From Saussurea involucrata (lineage: Eukaryota > Streptophyta > Magnoliopsida > Asterales > Asteraceae), in assembly GCA_033807775.1 (NCBI GenBank), contig CM066322.1:21565001-21629000 (forward strand): a stretch of DNA of 64,000 bases, given 5' to 3'. The notes beneath the pieces are model-generated. The model was not told the origin of the DNA. It saw only the letters and a list, made by a program, of their open reading frames with translations, and did no database searches. This document shows, piece after piece, positions 44,001-54,760 of the stretch (the first letter of the stretch is position 1; every line of letters starts with the position of its first letter). Position numbers and translations under genes: made by a program.

Positions 44001-45673
44001 TGTAATATCCCGGGTAAGTTCGTTAGTTAAATTCTAGTCCCGTTAAATTTAATTAATATTATAAATAATGTTTAGGGTAAATTTGGGTTAATTTAGAAGT
44101 TAAGGGTGTTTTGGGTCATTTCTGAATAGTTCAAGGCCAAAAGTGTAAATTGGGTTTGATATAACCCTTAGTGTTTTCTGATAATCCAGAAGTTAGAAAA
44201 TATCTAAGTGTGTGTGTGTGTTTTGAGGCAAGAAGAAGAAAAGAAGAAAAGCAAGGTTAGGCTACAAATTGGTTAACTTGGAAGTGATTTGAGGTATGTT
44301 TCCTTTACATTTTATGTTTGTAATTGCTATTAGGAAGTATCTATCGGATTAGAATTATCACATCTGGATTGGGGTTGATTTCAGTTGAATTCTGGGTTAA
44401 AAATAGACAAACCGACAGAGGTTTCTGGACACAATATGAATGTGTCCGGGTAGTTTTGTTAGTGGTGTCCGGTAGTTTTCCTTGCAGGTATCCGATAGTC
44501 GAAGTGTCCGGGTAAGTTACTTTTCCTTAAGTTTCCGGTTGAAATGAGATACCGGATGATGTCTGGATTGCTTTGGTGTCCGGGAGCTATCCGGATTATT
44601 CATGTTGTCCGGAAAGTTATGCTATTCGGATTGTATGAGTTGTCCGGAAAGTTGTGTTGTCCGGATAGTTTGGGTTGTCCGGAAACTTTGAGCTGTTTGG
44701 TCATTTTTGAGAATTTAGATACTTTTGAGTATCCAGTAGCCTGTGTTTTGTTGACTCTTGATACGGAAAGAATGAGGATTGAATATACTGTGGACTCGAC
44801 TTAAGTTCGGGTTTGGGGGTAACATTTGAGGATAGAGTTATCTAGAGCCTTTAGCTTTAGTAAGTCTTATGTGTTCTATATGGTAAAGGATACTTGTACC
44901 TATTTGTTTCAGATTCTGTGGATTTGGGGTGAAAGCTGAACTGTTTTTGAGAAAGGATTGGAAGCGTTTTGATAAACAAACAGGTGAGTTTTACTTTAAA
45001 ACGTTTTTAAACTGGAATACATATATGTGTGGATTGGGAATGTGATAGATGGTGTGATTATGTGTTTATGTTTGAAATATAATATACTGAGATATTGTAT
45101 TTACATGAGCATTACACTATACGAGAATACGTTGGCCGGGCTTAGGACCGGTGGTGTTGGCTGTAATATTCGTACAACGGTGTTGGCTGTAATTGTCGTA
45201 CAGTGGAGTTAATTTATTAGTTGGCTTGCAACCAATTAATATGGCCAAGAGAATGAGACAGGAAAGTATATGGTGCATGAGTCATAATTGGTATTTGAAT
45301 TTGTGTTATGTATATGATGGTTGTGCAAATGGTTTTAAAATTAACAAGGATTTTCTCACTTAGACCGCTAGGTCTAACCCTCATTTTGTTTTAAAAATAT
45401 GTATTCCAGGTCGTGGATCGGGTAAGAGCAAGTGAATAGAGTAAATGGTGGCTAGCTTTTGGGAAGACTTATATTTTGAAGACTATGAGATGTTTTGTAG
45501 TTTTAAATTAGTTATCAGATATCATGTATTAGTTAGCAAAAAGTTTGTAATGAATTATGTATTATGGGTGTAAAGACTAAAGGACCGAATGTGTATTTTG
45601 ATGTATCATTTGAAATGAACGACGCTATGCAATATATGTTATTTGTTGTATGTTTGAGATTCGGGTCGTTACA
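44001..45673 (+). mobile_element. 3' LTR of A
   Basis: It starts TGTAATATCCCGGG and ends GGGTCGTTACA. A tgtccgg motif array occupies about 44440-44700, the region mostly missing from the 5' LTR. A 27-bp tandem duplication (gtgttggctgtaat words) lies near 45150-45200. Confidence 0.95.
44984..45409 (+). promoter_or_regulatory. Candidate LTR-borne intron with hairpin, A 3' LTR
   Basis: CAG|GTGAGTTT donor, hairpin TTAGACC-GCTA-GGTCTAA at 45360-45377 and ATTCCAG|GT acceptor. Confidence 0.5.
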
Positions 45674-45839
45674 GGTCGCCACCGCTCATGGTAAGATCCA
45701 GCCATGGACCGAAAGGTGTCCCTCTGAAGATCTCATCAACCCCAGCTACCCGATCTCCTAAAGCGACGATGCGCTGTCTCATCTCTACGATGAACGAAAC
45801 GCGACACCTTAACGTCAAGTCGATCGTTAAAAAATCGCG
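45674..45839 (-). pseudogene. 5' part of the MULE Ulp1-like gene, right of element A
   Basis: A minus-strand exon begins at 45839 after a clear acceptor (TTTTCTATGCAG) and reads LTLRCRVSFIVEMRQRIVAL then EIFRGTPFGPWLDLTMSGG up to the junction with A. The FRGTPFGPWLDL style is what I recall of the N-terminal domain of plant Ulp1 transposon proteins (DUF1985-like). The other half of the gene lies left of A at 5984 and below, on the same strand, which is the coding evidence that A split one gene. Confidence 0.5.
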
Positions 45840-46225
45840 CTGCATAGAAAATTCACGGATGTTATAATGCTTGTTTGGTTTATTTGGTTGATAATTATTT
45901 GTGTATTTTAGTTTTAGAAAATAACCCACTCAATCAATTGGACTTTCAGGTAGCAGGGGAATCACATGGATTGCTTAAGTCCCCACATACCTTAGGGCTA
46001 TTAACACCCGTTTGACAAAATCCAAATAGATATGTTGTGGGTTTTTTTTTCAATGTAACATTGTTATGGCATGTGAAGCCAATTTCTATGTTTTTATATC
46101 TTCATACCATTTATGGATGTTTCGGTAAAATGTTACATATACATATTAGGGCTTCGGAAGTGTGACTTCCAATAATTATTTATGAGTAGGAAACTCAAAA
46201 GAAAGATAAACAATTAAATAATTCA

Positions 46226-46390
46226 CTAAAGTTTATGGACCTAAGTTGTCATTCACCAAAGTTTAGGGACCTAAGTTGTAAATTAGCAAAGTGTAGGGAA
46301 CTAAGTTGTCATTCATCAAAGTTTAGGGACCTAGGTTATCATTCACCAAAGTTTATGGATCTAACTTGTCATTCACCATAGTTTACACAT
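46226..46390. repeat. 30-bp tandem repeat
   Basis: Five copies of a unit containing aaagtttagggacctaagtt, spaced by tgtcattcacc. Confidence 0.9.
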
Positions 46391-47125
46391 ACACCAACTT
46401 TTTTATAAAAAACCCTAACTTATTTTTATAAACTCACTCCAACATTTTTTTTTTTAAAAACACTCTCTTTTTAATTTTTATAACCAAAAAAACATTAACA
46501 CCTACTTTTTTTATAAAAAAAATTTAACATTTATTTCTATAAATAACACCAACTTTTTTATAAAAACCCCTAACTTATTTTTATAAACCCATTCTAACAT
46601 TTAATTTTTAAAAAAACACTCTCTTTTTATAACCAAAAAACACTAACACCTACTTTTTTATAAAAAAACTTTAACATTTATTTCTATAAATAACACCAAT
46701 TCTTTTATAAAAAACCCTAACTTATTTTTATAAACTCACTCTAACATTTAATTTTTAAAAAAAAAACTCTCTTTTTATAACCAAAAAAACACTAATACCT
46801 ACTTTTTTTTTATAAAAAAATTTAACATTTATTTCTATAAATAACACAAACTTTTTAAAAAAAAAAACCCTAACTTATTTTTATAAACTCACTTTAACAT
46901 TTAATTTTAAAAAAAAAACACTCTCTTTTTATAACAAAAAAAACACTAACACCTACTTTTTTTATAAAAAAAAATTTAACATTTATTTCTATAAATAACA
47001 CCAACTTTTAAAAAAAAACACTACCTTATTTTTTATAAACTCATCCTAACATTTATTTTTGGAAAATACACTCATCTTTTTTTAACAAAAAAACACTAAC
47101 ATATTTTTTATAAAACCACTTTAAC
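46391..47125. repeat. About 150-bp AT-rich tandem repeat, five copies
   Basis: Units contain aacaccaactttttta, ccctaacttatttttataaa, tctaacatttaatttt, actctctttttataac and taacacctac in order. They start near 46396, 46545, 46693, 46847 and 46995. The array lies within the MULE just inside the right inverted repeat. Short acaaagtttacatat repeats follow to about 47270. Confidence 0.88.
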
Positions 47126-47509
47126 ATTTATAACAACAAAGTTTAAACAACAAAGTTTACATATTATATATTTCAAAAATTTAAGATAACAACAAAGTTC
47201 AAACAACAAAGTTCAAACAACAAAGTTTACATATCATATTTTACCAACAAAGTTTACATATCATATATTTTAAAATTTAAAATAACAACAACAAACTATA
47301 AAAAGTTAAGAAAAATGACTTACAACATCCCTAACACGTGACATCTTCAAACCGAGCACGTAATCGACACGAGAAATTGAGAGAGTTTGGTGGCCGGATA
47401 TTGGTCCCCCACCCTTTCTCTTTATAGCCGACATTGGAGGGTGGGGGAACCCTAAACACTTATAAAAAATTAGGGTTTCAACCCCAGCCCTACACGTGGC
47501 AGCGGGACC

Positions 47510-47715
47510 AATCGTGGGACAGGGGTAATTTTTGTAGCCGCGGGCAAACTTGAGGGGGAATAGCGGGAGAAATGGCCAAACTCGGTGCCACGTGGTTGTG
47601 GGTCCCGCGATAGCGGGTTCCACCGCGGAAAAAATGGGTATTTCGACAAATTGGTTGAGAAAATGAGTATTTTGGGAAGTCAAAGTCAAACTTTAGGTAT
47701 TTTAATTAAATTCCC
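47510..47715. repeat. MULE right terminal inverted repeat
   Basis: Reverse complement of 2136-2290, including a block missing on the left. A minus-strand frame crossing it is not credible as a gene. Confidence 0.85.
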
Positions 47716-47724
47716 TTATTATTA
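47716..47724. repeat. MULE target-site duplication, right copy
   Basis: TTATTATTA, identical to 2127-2135. Confidence 0.75.
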
Positions 47725-48616
47725 TTATTTTAAACTAATTAAAATTGCCGGCGGAATTTAATTTAATAAATTATGTTGGTAATTTAACCAATATTTTTGA
47801 ACCTTTTTAAATTGATTTAATTTATCGACGGATTATAGAAAGAAGCTGTTTAATTAAATATTAATTTAAGTTTTGTTAGTAATTCATCGATAACTTAATA
47901 TGTTTCAAAAAAATAAAAAAGTATTGACTTAGTTACTGATAGATGTTATTTAAGTACTTACTTGATTAAATGTTGTCGATAATCTCATCGATTTAAAATT
48001 TTAAATACTTTTCAGTATTTAACAATGGACTAGCAACTGAAGTCAATAAACTTGGGTCAAAATTAATTTTTTTCAGATCTATCAGTATCAGATATCAGAT
48101 AATGATATTCGCCATTCCAATAAAGACTTATCTTTCAATATTGGAATCAAGATCAACATGGTCAATATTCTTTGTTATGATGTTGAGCTTAGATTTTGCT
48201 AATCATGGTTATTTATTTTTAACATAAAATATAATGGATAAAAAATAGTTAAAAAATTTATATAAGATTTCATTAGATGGGGTATGTAATATGTTAGGCC
48301 ACCCGTACCGCCCTCGGGTACGGTATCGGGTAAGGCCGGGGTGGCAAGCGGGTTCGGGAAGGCTTCATCGGGTAGCATCCGGGTTCGGGGAGCGGGTTCA
48401 CCAACCCAATGATATCCGTTCATATTTAAATTTTTTTTATTTTTTTAAACAATACTGTTTACCAACGGCTATTTTACAATTTTTTTTTTGATTTTTTTTT
48501 CAAATTATACACACTATATATATTAACCTATATCATCTTATTTTTTCACATCAAAGCATACTTTCTTCCATTTCTCTCAAATTCAATATCTTCTTCCATT
48601 TCTCTCAAATTTCATC
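47725..48616. other. Spacer and likely upstream region of the Myb/SANT-like gene
   Basis: It is AT-rich apart from a GC-rich island at 48296-48400 made of cgggtacgg, gcgggttcggg and similar words, possibly the terminus of a DNA transposon beginning TTAGGCCACCC. A pyrimidine-rich leader (ttcttccatttctctcaaa, twice) comes just before the ATG. Confidence 0.5.
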
Positions 48617-49085
48617 ATGAATCCAAACACCACACCTACATCCCGTCGTAACCGATCGGATACACCGCAACAAGACCCGGAGCTTGGCTTCCAAACGTTT
48701 TCTCAACAAGGTTATATTCTGCAACCGGCCCCGAACGTTGGTTTCCAACAATTTCCGCAACACCCGTATATTCTTCATCAATTTACATATCCTGGTTTGA
48801 TTCAACAAGGTTTTACTCCCGCCAATTACCAACTTCCTCAACCCTCAATCGATCTCGACGACAACTTTGTTCTTGAAACCAAACAACCGCACACACCACA
48901 ATCGATCTCCACACAACAATCAATCCCGGAACCATCAAACCCGACACCAACGCAAAAAGGAAAAAAGAAAAAATATGAAAATAGAGCCACCCGACAGATG
49001 TGGACTAAAGAGGAGGAAGTCGCGTTAGTGTCGGCGTGGATTGACGTTTCGGAAAACCCCGTTGTCGGTAACGCACAAACCGGTG

Positions 49086-49123
<38 letters not shown>

Positions 49124-49345
49124 GTTGTTGTTGTTATTATTATTATTATTATTAATATTCTTGTTATTATTCTTATACTTGAATTTATATAAATGTAGAC
49201 AGTTTTTGGAACCAAATCTCGAAGGTGTTCTATAATTCTATGGGTCGCCAATATTATAGAACATTTCATCAACTGAACACCAAGTTCAAAGACCTCAACA
49301 AGAAAATTACGTGTTTTGCCGGCATATACAACAACTTGGTCAATA
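48617..49345 (+). pseudogene. PIF/Harbinger-type Myb/SANT-like protein, truncated
   Basis: Exon 1 (48617-49082) encodes a Gln/Pro-rich leader, a basic patch (KGKKKKYENRATRQ) and the start of a SANT-like domain (MWTKEEEVALVSAWIDVSEN). A 116-bp intron (49083-49198, GT...TGTAG) is made mostly of (ATT)n. Exon 2 resumes in phase with DSFWNQISKVF and YYRTFHQLNTKFKDLNKKIT, typical of the DNA-binding ORF of plant Harbinger elements and related host genes. Similarity ends near 49345 in AT-rich sequence, so the C-terminal half is missing. No matching transposase is present here. Confidence 0.65.
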
Positions 49346-50053
49346 ATACAATTAGTGTTTTGTATTTTGTAATTTTTAATTTTTTAATGAATGATATGAA
49401 TTTTTATTTTTATTATTTATCTTATTTTTATTTATTAAAAATATATAAATATTTTTATTTTGTTAAATAATTAAATGTATAAATAAAATAATTAAAAAAG
49501 ATGAGGTGGCAATTGGGTTCAGTGGGTTCAGTGGGTTAGTGGTACTCCACTTTTGGGTAAGGAGGGTAGGAAAGAGAAAAGCTGATGTGGCGCTGAAGTG
49601 GCAAGTGGATTCATTGGGTTCATTGGGTAGTGATACTCATGGTTTTATGAAATATTTAGGTTGGAAAGTTATTCTAACGTCAAGAAATATGCCAAAAATT
49701 AATTCTATACGTGACCATATTCTTATTTCATGGGACTTTTAAAATTATATGTTCTTTAAATCAGCAAATCATATCTAAAAAGTGAAAATTTTGTTTTTCT
49801 ATTTGTATTAACGTTTTATTTTTGTTAATTTGATAGGCATGCATATCATGGTCATTATAAAATAACAGTAATTAAATATATGCCCATCTTTGATTTTCTA
49901 AAATAATAACGGCCTCATTTTCAATTATTTAGAGGAGTGAATAGGGTATGATATCATGTACTAATTAATTATAATCGGTATATAAAATTTTATACCATAT
50001 ACCAACCAATTATACTTGATACCAATTTTTTTGGGTTTTTACGTATTCATGTG
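49346..50053. other. Spacer with tentative hAT-like terminus
   Basis: A gggttcagtgggttcagtgg-type GC-richer block lies at 49505-49640, possibly the other side of the Harbinger-like unit. At 49926-50040 a tggtat/accaa-rich stretch is a diverged, reversed relative of 1660-1830. No genes. Confidence 0.4.
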
Positions 50054-50158
50054 GTTTTGTACCAACGTCGCAAAAATTGAAGTTACAAAAGAAAACCTAT
50101 TTCATTGGTCGGTGTCTATGGGCCAATACATATGTCCAAACGTCGAGCATTGACAACA
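50054..50158. repeat. 105-bp direct repeat, left of Copia G
   Basis: It begins gttttgtaccaacgtcgc, ends attgacaaca and directly abuts the 5' LTR. The same 105 bp, with two mismatches, directly follows the 3' LTR at 55914-56018. Confidence 0.92.
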
Positions 50159-50700
50159 TGTTGGGATAATCTCAATCATACCTCAGTATATATTAGTTTA
50201 GTGATAGATATGTAATAAGACTAGTACAAGTATTAGATATGTAAATAGAGCAAAGATGAAAATGTGTGACTTTTCATATGAAAATGTGTGACTTTTCCGC
50301 CACCATAACCACCGGATAACCGCCATAACCGAACAGTTGCAATGGTTCATTGGCACCGGTTGAACTACTATAAATAAGAAGCATATGTAACAGATTATCA
50401 TATACAAAAAAAAACACATATTCCCTTAAATTCTCTCAAAGTTCTTCATTGTTCTTCATCATGGAAGCATAGTTTGATTCGTCGGGTTCGAGAGTTCGAT
50501 TCTTGAACGGGTTGTTGTATCCTCTAGATAGACGTCCAATCGATACGGTACGTGGGACGAATTTCTGTCTAAGGACACTGCTTGGCAGGCCTCAATCCAA
50601 ATAACGATCTTCTTCAACTTCGTGATCAAGAAAATCGATATTTCCATTTGATTCAATATTGTGTGTTACGAATTTCAATTCGTGTATCTAAGGTCTAACA
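50159..50700 (+). mobile_element. 5' LTR of G
   Basis: Its pair is 55363-55913. It has aaccaccggataaccgccat near the middle, and tataaat at 50369 is a possible TATA box, followed by a polypyrimidine leader. Confidence 0.9.
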
Positions 50701-50725
50701 ATCTTAGACAGAAATTTCGTTGACA

Positions 50726-53700
50726 ATGGAAAACTCTTCTTTGTTGAAATCAAATGTGGAGAAACCCGAAAAATTTAAGGGTTCCGATTTTAGAAGATGG
50801 CAACAAAAGATGCTCTTCTACTTGACGACGTTGAAAGTGTCCAACGTGCTTACCGATCAAGCACCGACACCACCGGTTGGAGAGGGAGAAAACGCCCCAT
50901 CCCAAATTGAATTGGCTATGTTCCAACGATCCTTGGATATTTGGAACGCCAACGAATATAATTGTCGGAATTTTATTCTTAATGGTTTGGATGATGGTCT
51001 TTATGACATATATTCATCCTTCACCACGGCAAGAGAAATTTGGGAATCGTTGGAATCAAAGTACAAGACGGAAGTCGCTTGTTCCAAACGATTAATCGTG
51101 GGCAAATTCCTGAACTTTAAAATGACGGATTCCAAACCGGTCGTGAAACAAGTAGAAGAAATGCAAATCTTGGTCCATGAATTGGAAGTCGAAGGTATGG
51201 GCATCAACTCTAACTATGTTATTGGTTCAATAATTGATAAGTTACCTCCATCTTGGAAAAATTTTAAACTCTATCTTAAACATTTGTCCGAGGATATGAG
51301 TTTTGAGCAATTGATACTCAAATTGCGGGTGGAGGAGGACAACCGGATGAACGAGAAAGCGGATGCTATCTCGTTGGAACCAAATGCAAACATGGTTACC
51401 GGTAAGTCATCAAAGACGAAGTTCCAAAAAGGAAAGGGAAAGGCGACGGGTTTCAAGCATAATCTCAATGCTTCAAACCCACTATCCGTACAACGAAGGC
51501 CTTTCAAAAAGCGTGTGATGAGTTGCTGGGTATGCGGAAAGTCGGGGCATCGAGCGAAGGATTGCCGCCATAGAAGAAACCATGGTGGTCCCGGAGGAGG
51601 CGCCGGAGGAGGAGGTGCCGGTGAAAACCCCCATCAAGCCAACGTGGTCAATGCTCCAAATCAATTCGTTGGAGTAATTGAGGCTTTTATGGTTACAAAC
51701 GTGACCGATTGGTGGATTGATACCGGTGCCACCAAACATATTTGCAACTCCAAAACCATGTTTGTTACTTACCAAAAGGTTGATGATGAAGAACCCATGT
51801 ATATGGGTAATGCCACGACCGCAAAAATTGAAGGGAAGTGGAAGGTGATTCTCAAGCTTACATCGGGAAAGGAACTTGTGCTCACCAATGTCTTGCATGT
51901 ACCGGCTATTACAAAGAACTTGATTTCTGGACCCACACTTAGTAACAAAGGATTCAAGATGGTGTTTGAATCTTTTAAATTTGTGATTACTAAGGGTGGG
52001 ATGTATGTTGGCTAGGACTACCTTAATGAGGGGCTCTTCAAACTTAGTGTGATGAACAATGATGATGTAAATACTGTAAATGTTGTAAATAGCAATAAAA
52101 CCGCAGGCTCTTGCACTGCTTCTATGTACATGCTTGACTATTCTTCCCTATGGCATTCCCGTCTAGGACATGTTAACTTCCGATCCTTACAAAGGATGAC
52201 AAAACTTGGGTTATTACCCAAGTGGTCCATGGATAACAAGACAAAATATGAGGTATGTGTTGAATCCAAATATTCAAGACATCCACACAAATCTGTTGAA
52301 AAGTCTAACCAAGTACTTGGACTAATCCACAGCGATTTATGTGATTACAAAGCCACACCCACACGTGGAGGAAAGAATTATTATGTATCATTTATTGATG
52401 ACTGCAGTAAATATTGTTATGTATACTTAATACATACCAAAGATGAAGCTTTGAATATGTTTAAGACATACAAGGCTGAAGTTGAAAACCAACTTGATAA
52501 AAGAATCAAAATTCTGAGATCCGATAGAGGAGGAGAATATGAGTCTAAGGGCTTTGCAGAATTTTGTTCTCATCATGGCATAGTTCACCAAACCACGGCT
52601 CCCTATACTCCACAACAAAATGGAGTAGCCGAAAGGAAAAATAGAACATTGAAAAACATGATTAATTCAATGTTGATTACTTCGGGAGCACCACATAGTT
52701 TCTGAGGTGAAGCATGCTTAACTGCAAATATGATACTTAATAGAATTCCTCACAAAAAGAGCGATAAATCTCCTTATGAACTATGGAAAGGAAAACTTCC
52801 TTCCTACAAAAGGATGAAAGTGTGGGGTTGCCTTGCAAAGGTTCAAGTACCTTTACCCAAAAGGACAAAACTTGGACCGAAGACCATTGATTGTGTATAT
52901 CTTGGTCCTGCAAGTAATAGTGTTGCTTATAGATTTCTGGTCTATAAGTCAAACAATGAAGATATCCACAATAACACAATCATGGAATCAATTGAGGCTG
53001 AATTCTTTGAACACATATTTCCTTTCAAGGATAAAGGGAAAGAAATCTCTAATCCAAGAAAGAGAGTATGTGAAGTAGATAACACCGATAGTGTTGAGAA
53101 ACCAAATGAAGAGGGCACTTCAAAGGCTCAAGAAGAAAACTTAGAGCCTAGAAGAAGTAAAAGGGGAAAGATTGCTAAAGACTTTGGACCCGACTTCATG
53201 ACATTTGTTGTCGATGAAGAACCTCAATCCTATAAAGCCGCCATGGATTCATCGGAGGCACCTTATTGGAAAGAGGCTATTCAAGGCGAGATAGACTCTA
53301 TTGTTCAAAATAACACATGGAGATTGGTAGATTTACCACCGGGTCACAAGGTAATTGGTCATAAATGGATCTTCAAGCGAAAACTAAGACCTGATGGTAC
53401 TATAGAGAAATATAAAGCTCGATTAGTTGCCAAAGGTTACCGCCAAAAGGAAGGTCAAGATTTCTTTGACACCTATTCACCGGTAACACGAATCACGTCC
53501 ATTAGGACATTGATGGCTATAGCAGCAATTCACAACCTACACATACATCAAATGGATGTGAAAACTGCTTTCTTAAATGGTGAATTAGATGAAGAAATTT
53601 ATATGCAACAACCGGAAGGTTTTGTTGTAAAAGGCCAAAATAATAAAGTATGCAAACTTGTGAAGTCTTTATATGGACTTAAACAAGCCCCAAAGCAATG

Positions 53701-54760
53701 GCATGAGAAGTTTGATAACACTCTTCTATCAAATGGTTTCCAAATTAATGAATGTGACAAATGCATATATGTGAAACAAAGCAAGAACGCATGTGTCATA
53801 ATATGTCTATATGTAGATGATATGCCAATCATGGGGACCAACTTGGATGTAATCAATCAAACCAAGAAGATGTTGCACTCCTCGTTTGATATGAAGGATC
53901 TTGGAGTAGCAGATGTAATTCTTGGGATAAAGATCCAAAGAGATCCTAACAGTTACATTCTGACTCAATCTCACTATGTTGAGAAAGTTCTTAGGAAATT
54001 TGGTCACTATGATGATAGACTGGTAGTCACTCCTTTTGATCCTTCAAGCCAACTTAAGAAGAATCAAGGAGAGAGTGTATCTCAATTGGAATACACTCGA
54101 GTGATTGGAAGTTTGATGTACATTATGAATTGTACAAGACCGGATCTAGCATATACCGTGAGTAGACTTAGTCGATACTCACATAACCCAAGTAAGGATC
54201 ATTGGTATGCACTTATAAGAGTGCTTCGATATCTGAAATACACAATGAACTATGGGTTATACTATACCAAATATCCTCCCGTACTAGAAGGATATTGTGA
54301 TGCAAACTGGATTTCCAATCATCCTGAAAGTAAGTCTACAAGTGGATATGTATTCACACTTGGTGGTGCTGCGATTTCATGGAAATCTTCTAAGCAAACG
54401 GTGAATACCAGATAAACTATGGAAGCAGAATTTGTCGCATTAGACAAAGCCGCTGAAGAAGCCGAATGGCTAAAAAGCTTCCTAGAGGGTATTCCGTTGT
54501 GGCCAAAACCAGTGACTGCTATTGGTATCCATTGTGACAGTATGGCCGCTCTCACAAGAGCGAAGAATCAGATTTACAATGGAAAGTCCCGTCACATACG
54601 AAGGCGCCACAACACTATAAAGGACTTGCTGAAAAATGGAATTATTTCCATTGACTACGTAAAGTCAAAGGAGAATATCGTTGATCCTTTGACAAAAGGC
54701 CTAAGTAGAGAGCAAGTATCCTACACATCAAGGGGAATGGGCTTAAAGCCAACACAATGA
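50726..54760 (+). pseudogene. gag-pol: Element G gag-pol polyprotein with three stops
   Basis: One frame runs from the ATG at 50726 to 54760, interrupted only by TAG at 52013, TGA at 52703 and TAA at 54413; there is no frameshift. In order: Copia gag (KFKGSDFRRWQQKM), one CCHC knuckle (CWVCGKSGHRAKDC), a Gly-rich linker, protease WWIDTGATKHIC, the integrase finger (LWHSRLGHVNF, with Tyr at the first Cys position in KYEVCVESK), D-D-E core (LIHSDLCDY, ILRSDRGGEY, NGVAERKNRTL), RT (KARLVAKGYRQ, LYVDDMPIMG) and RNase H (GYCDANWISNHPESKSTSGY, ending SREQVSYTSRG). Confidence 0.92.

Larger units (their letters stand above)
5985..45673 (+). mobile_element. Ty3 chromovirus A (Tekay-like), degraded, hosting nested elements
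   Basis: The order is a partial 5' LTR, primer site, gag, protease, RT, RNase H, integrase, chromodomain, polypurine tract and 3' LTR, all on the + strand. It is interrupted by B (8082-10127), C with D and E (13217-35129) and F (35315-43420). The C-terminal chromodomain (VQWRHHRGQDATWE) and gene order place it in the chromoviruses; Tekay is the best guess. Broken points are a frameshift near 7906 and in-frame stops at 11807, 13109, 13190, 35135 and 43516. The outer 0.56 kb of the 5' LTR is missing, so no target duplication can be checked. LTR divergence is roughly 1.5% by eye. Confidence 0.9.
2136..47715 (-). mobile_element. Mutator-like element with Ulp1-type gene, split by nested retrotransposons
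   Basis: The two ends begin GGGAATTTAATTAAAATACC and the inverted repeats continue for roughly 150-200 bp. The left copy lacks about 70 bp present in the right copy. Both ends are flanked by the same 9-bp duplication. Removing element A and everything nested in it leaves about 5.9 kb (2136-5984 and 45674-47715). This holds a Ulp1/C48-like gene and a coiled-coil gene, both on the minus strand, and no recognisable MURA transposase, so it is non-autonomous. MULEs carrying Ulp1-like proteases (Kaonashi type) are known in plants; assignment to that group is inference. Confidence 0.8.

Noticed and set aside
47306..47689. Minus-strand 127-codon frame
   Set aside because: It runs across the MULE inverted repeat and has no recognisable domain. 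It might include the 5' leader of the MULE gene, but a protein is not supported.
49041..49235. Poly-Ile/Leu frame
   Set aside because: It is a translation of the (ATT)n intron of the Harbinger-type gene.
50150..50158. Ordinary 5-bp target duplication for Copia G
   Set aside because: The bases before the 5' LTR (acaaca) do not match those after the 3' LTR (gttttg); only the 105-bp repeat matches.
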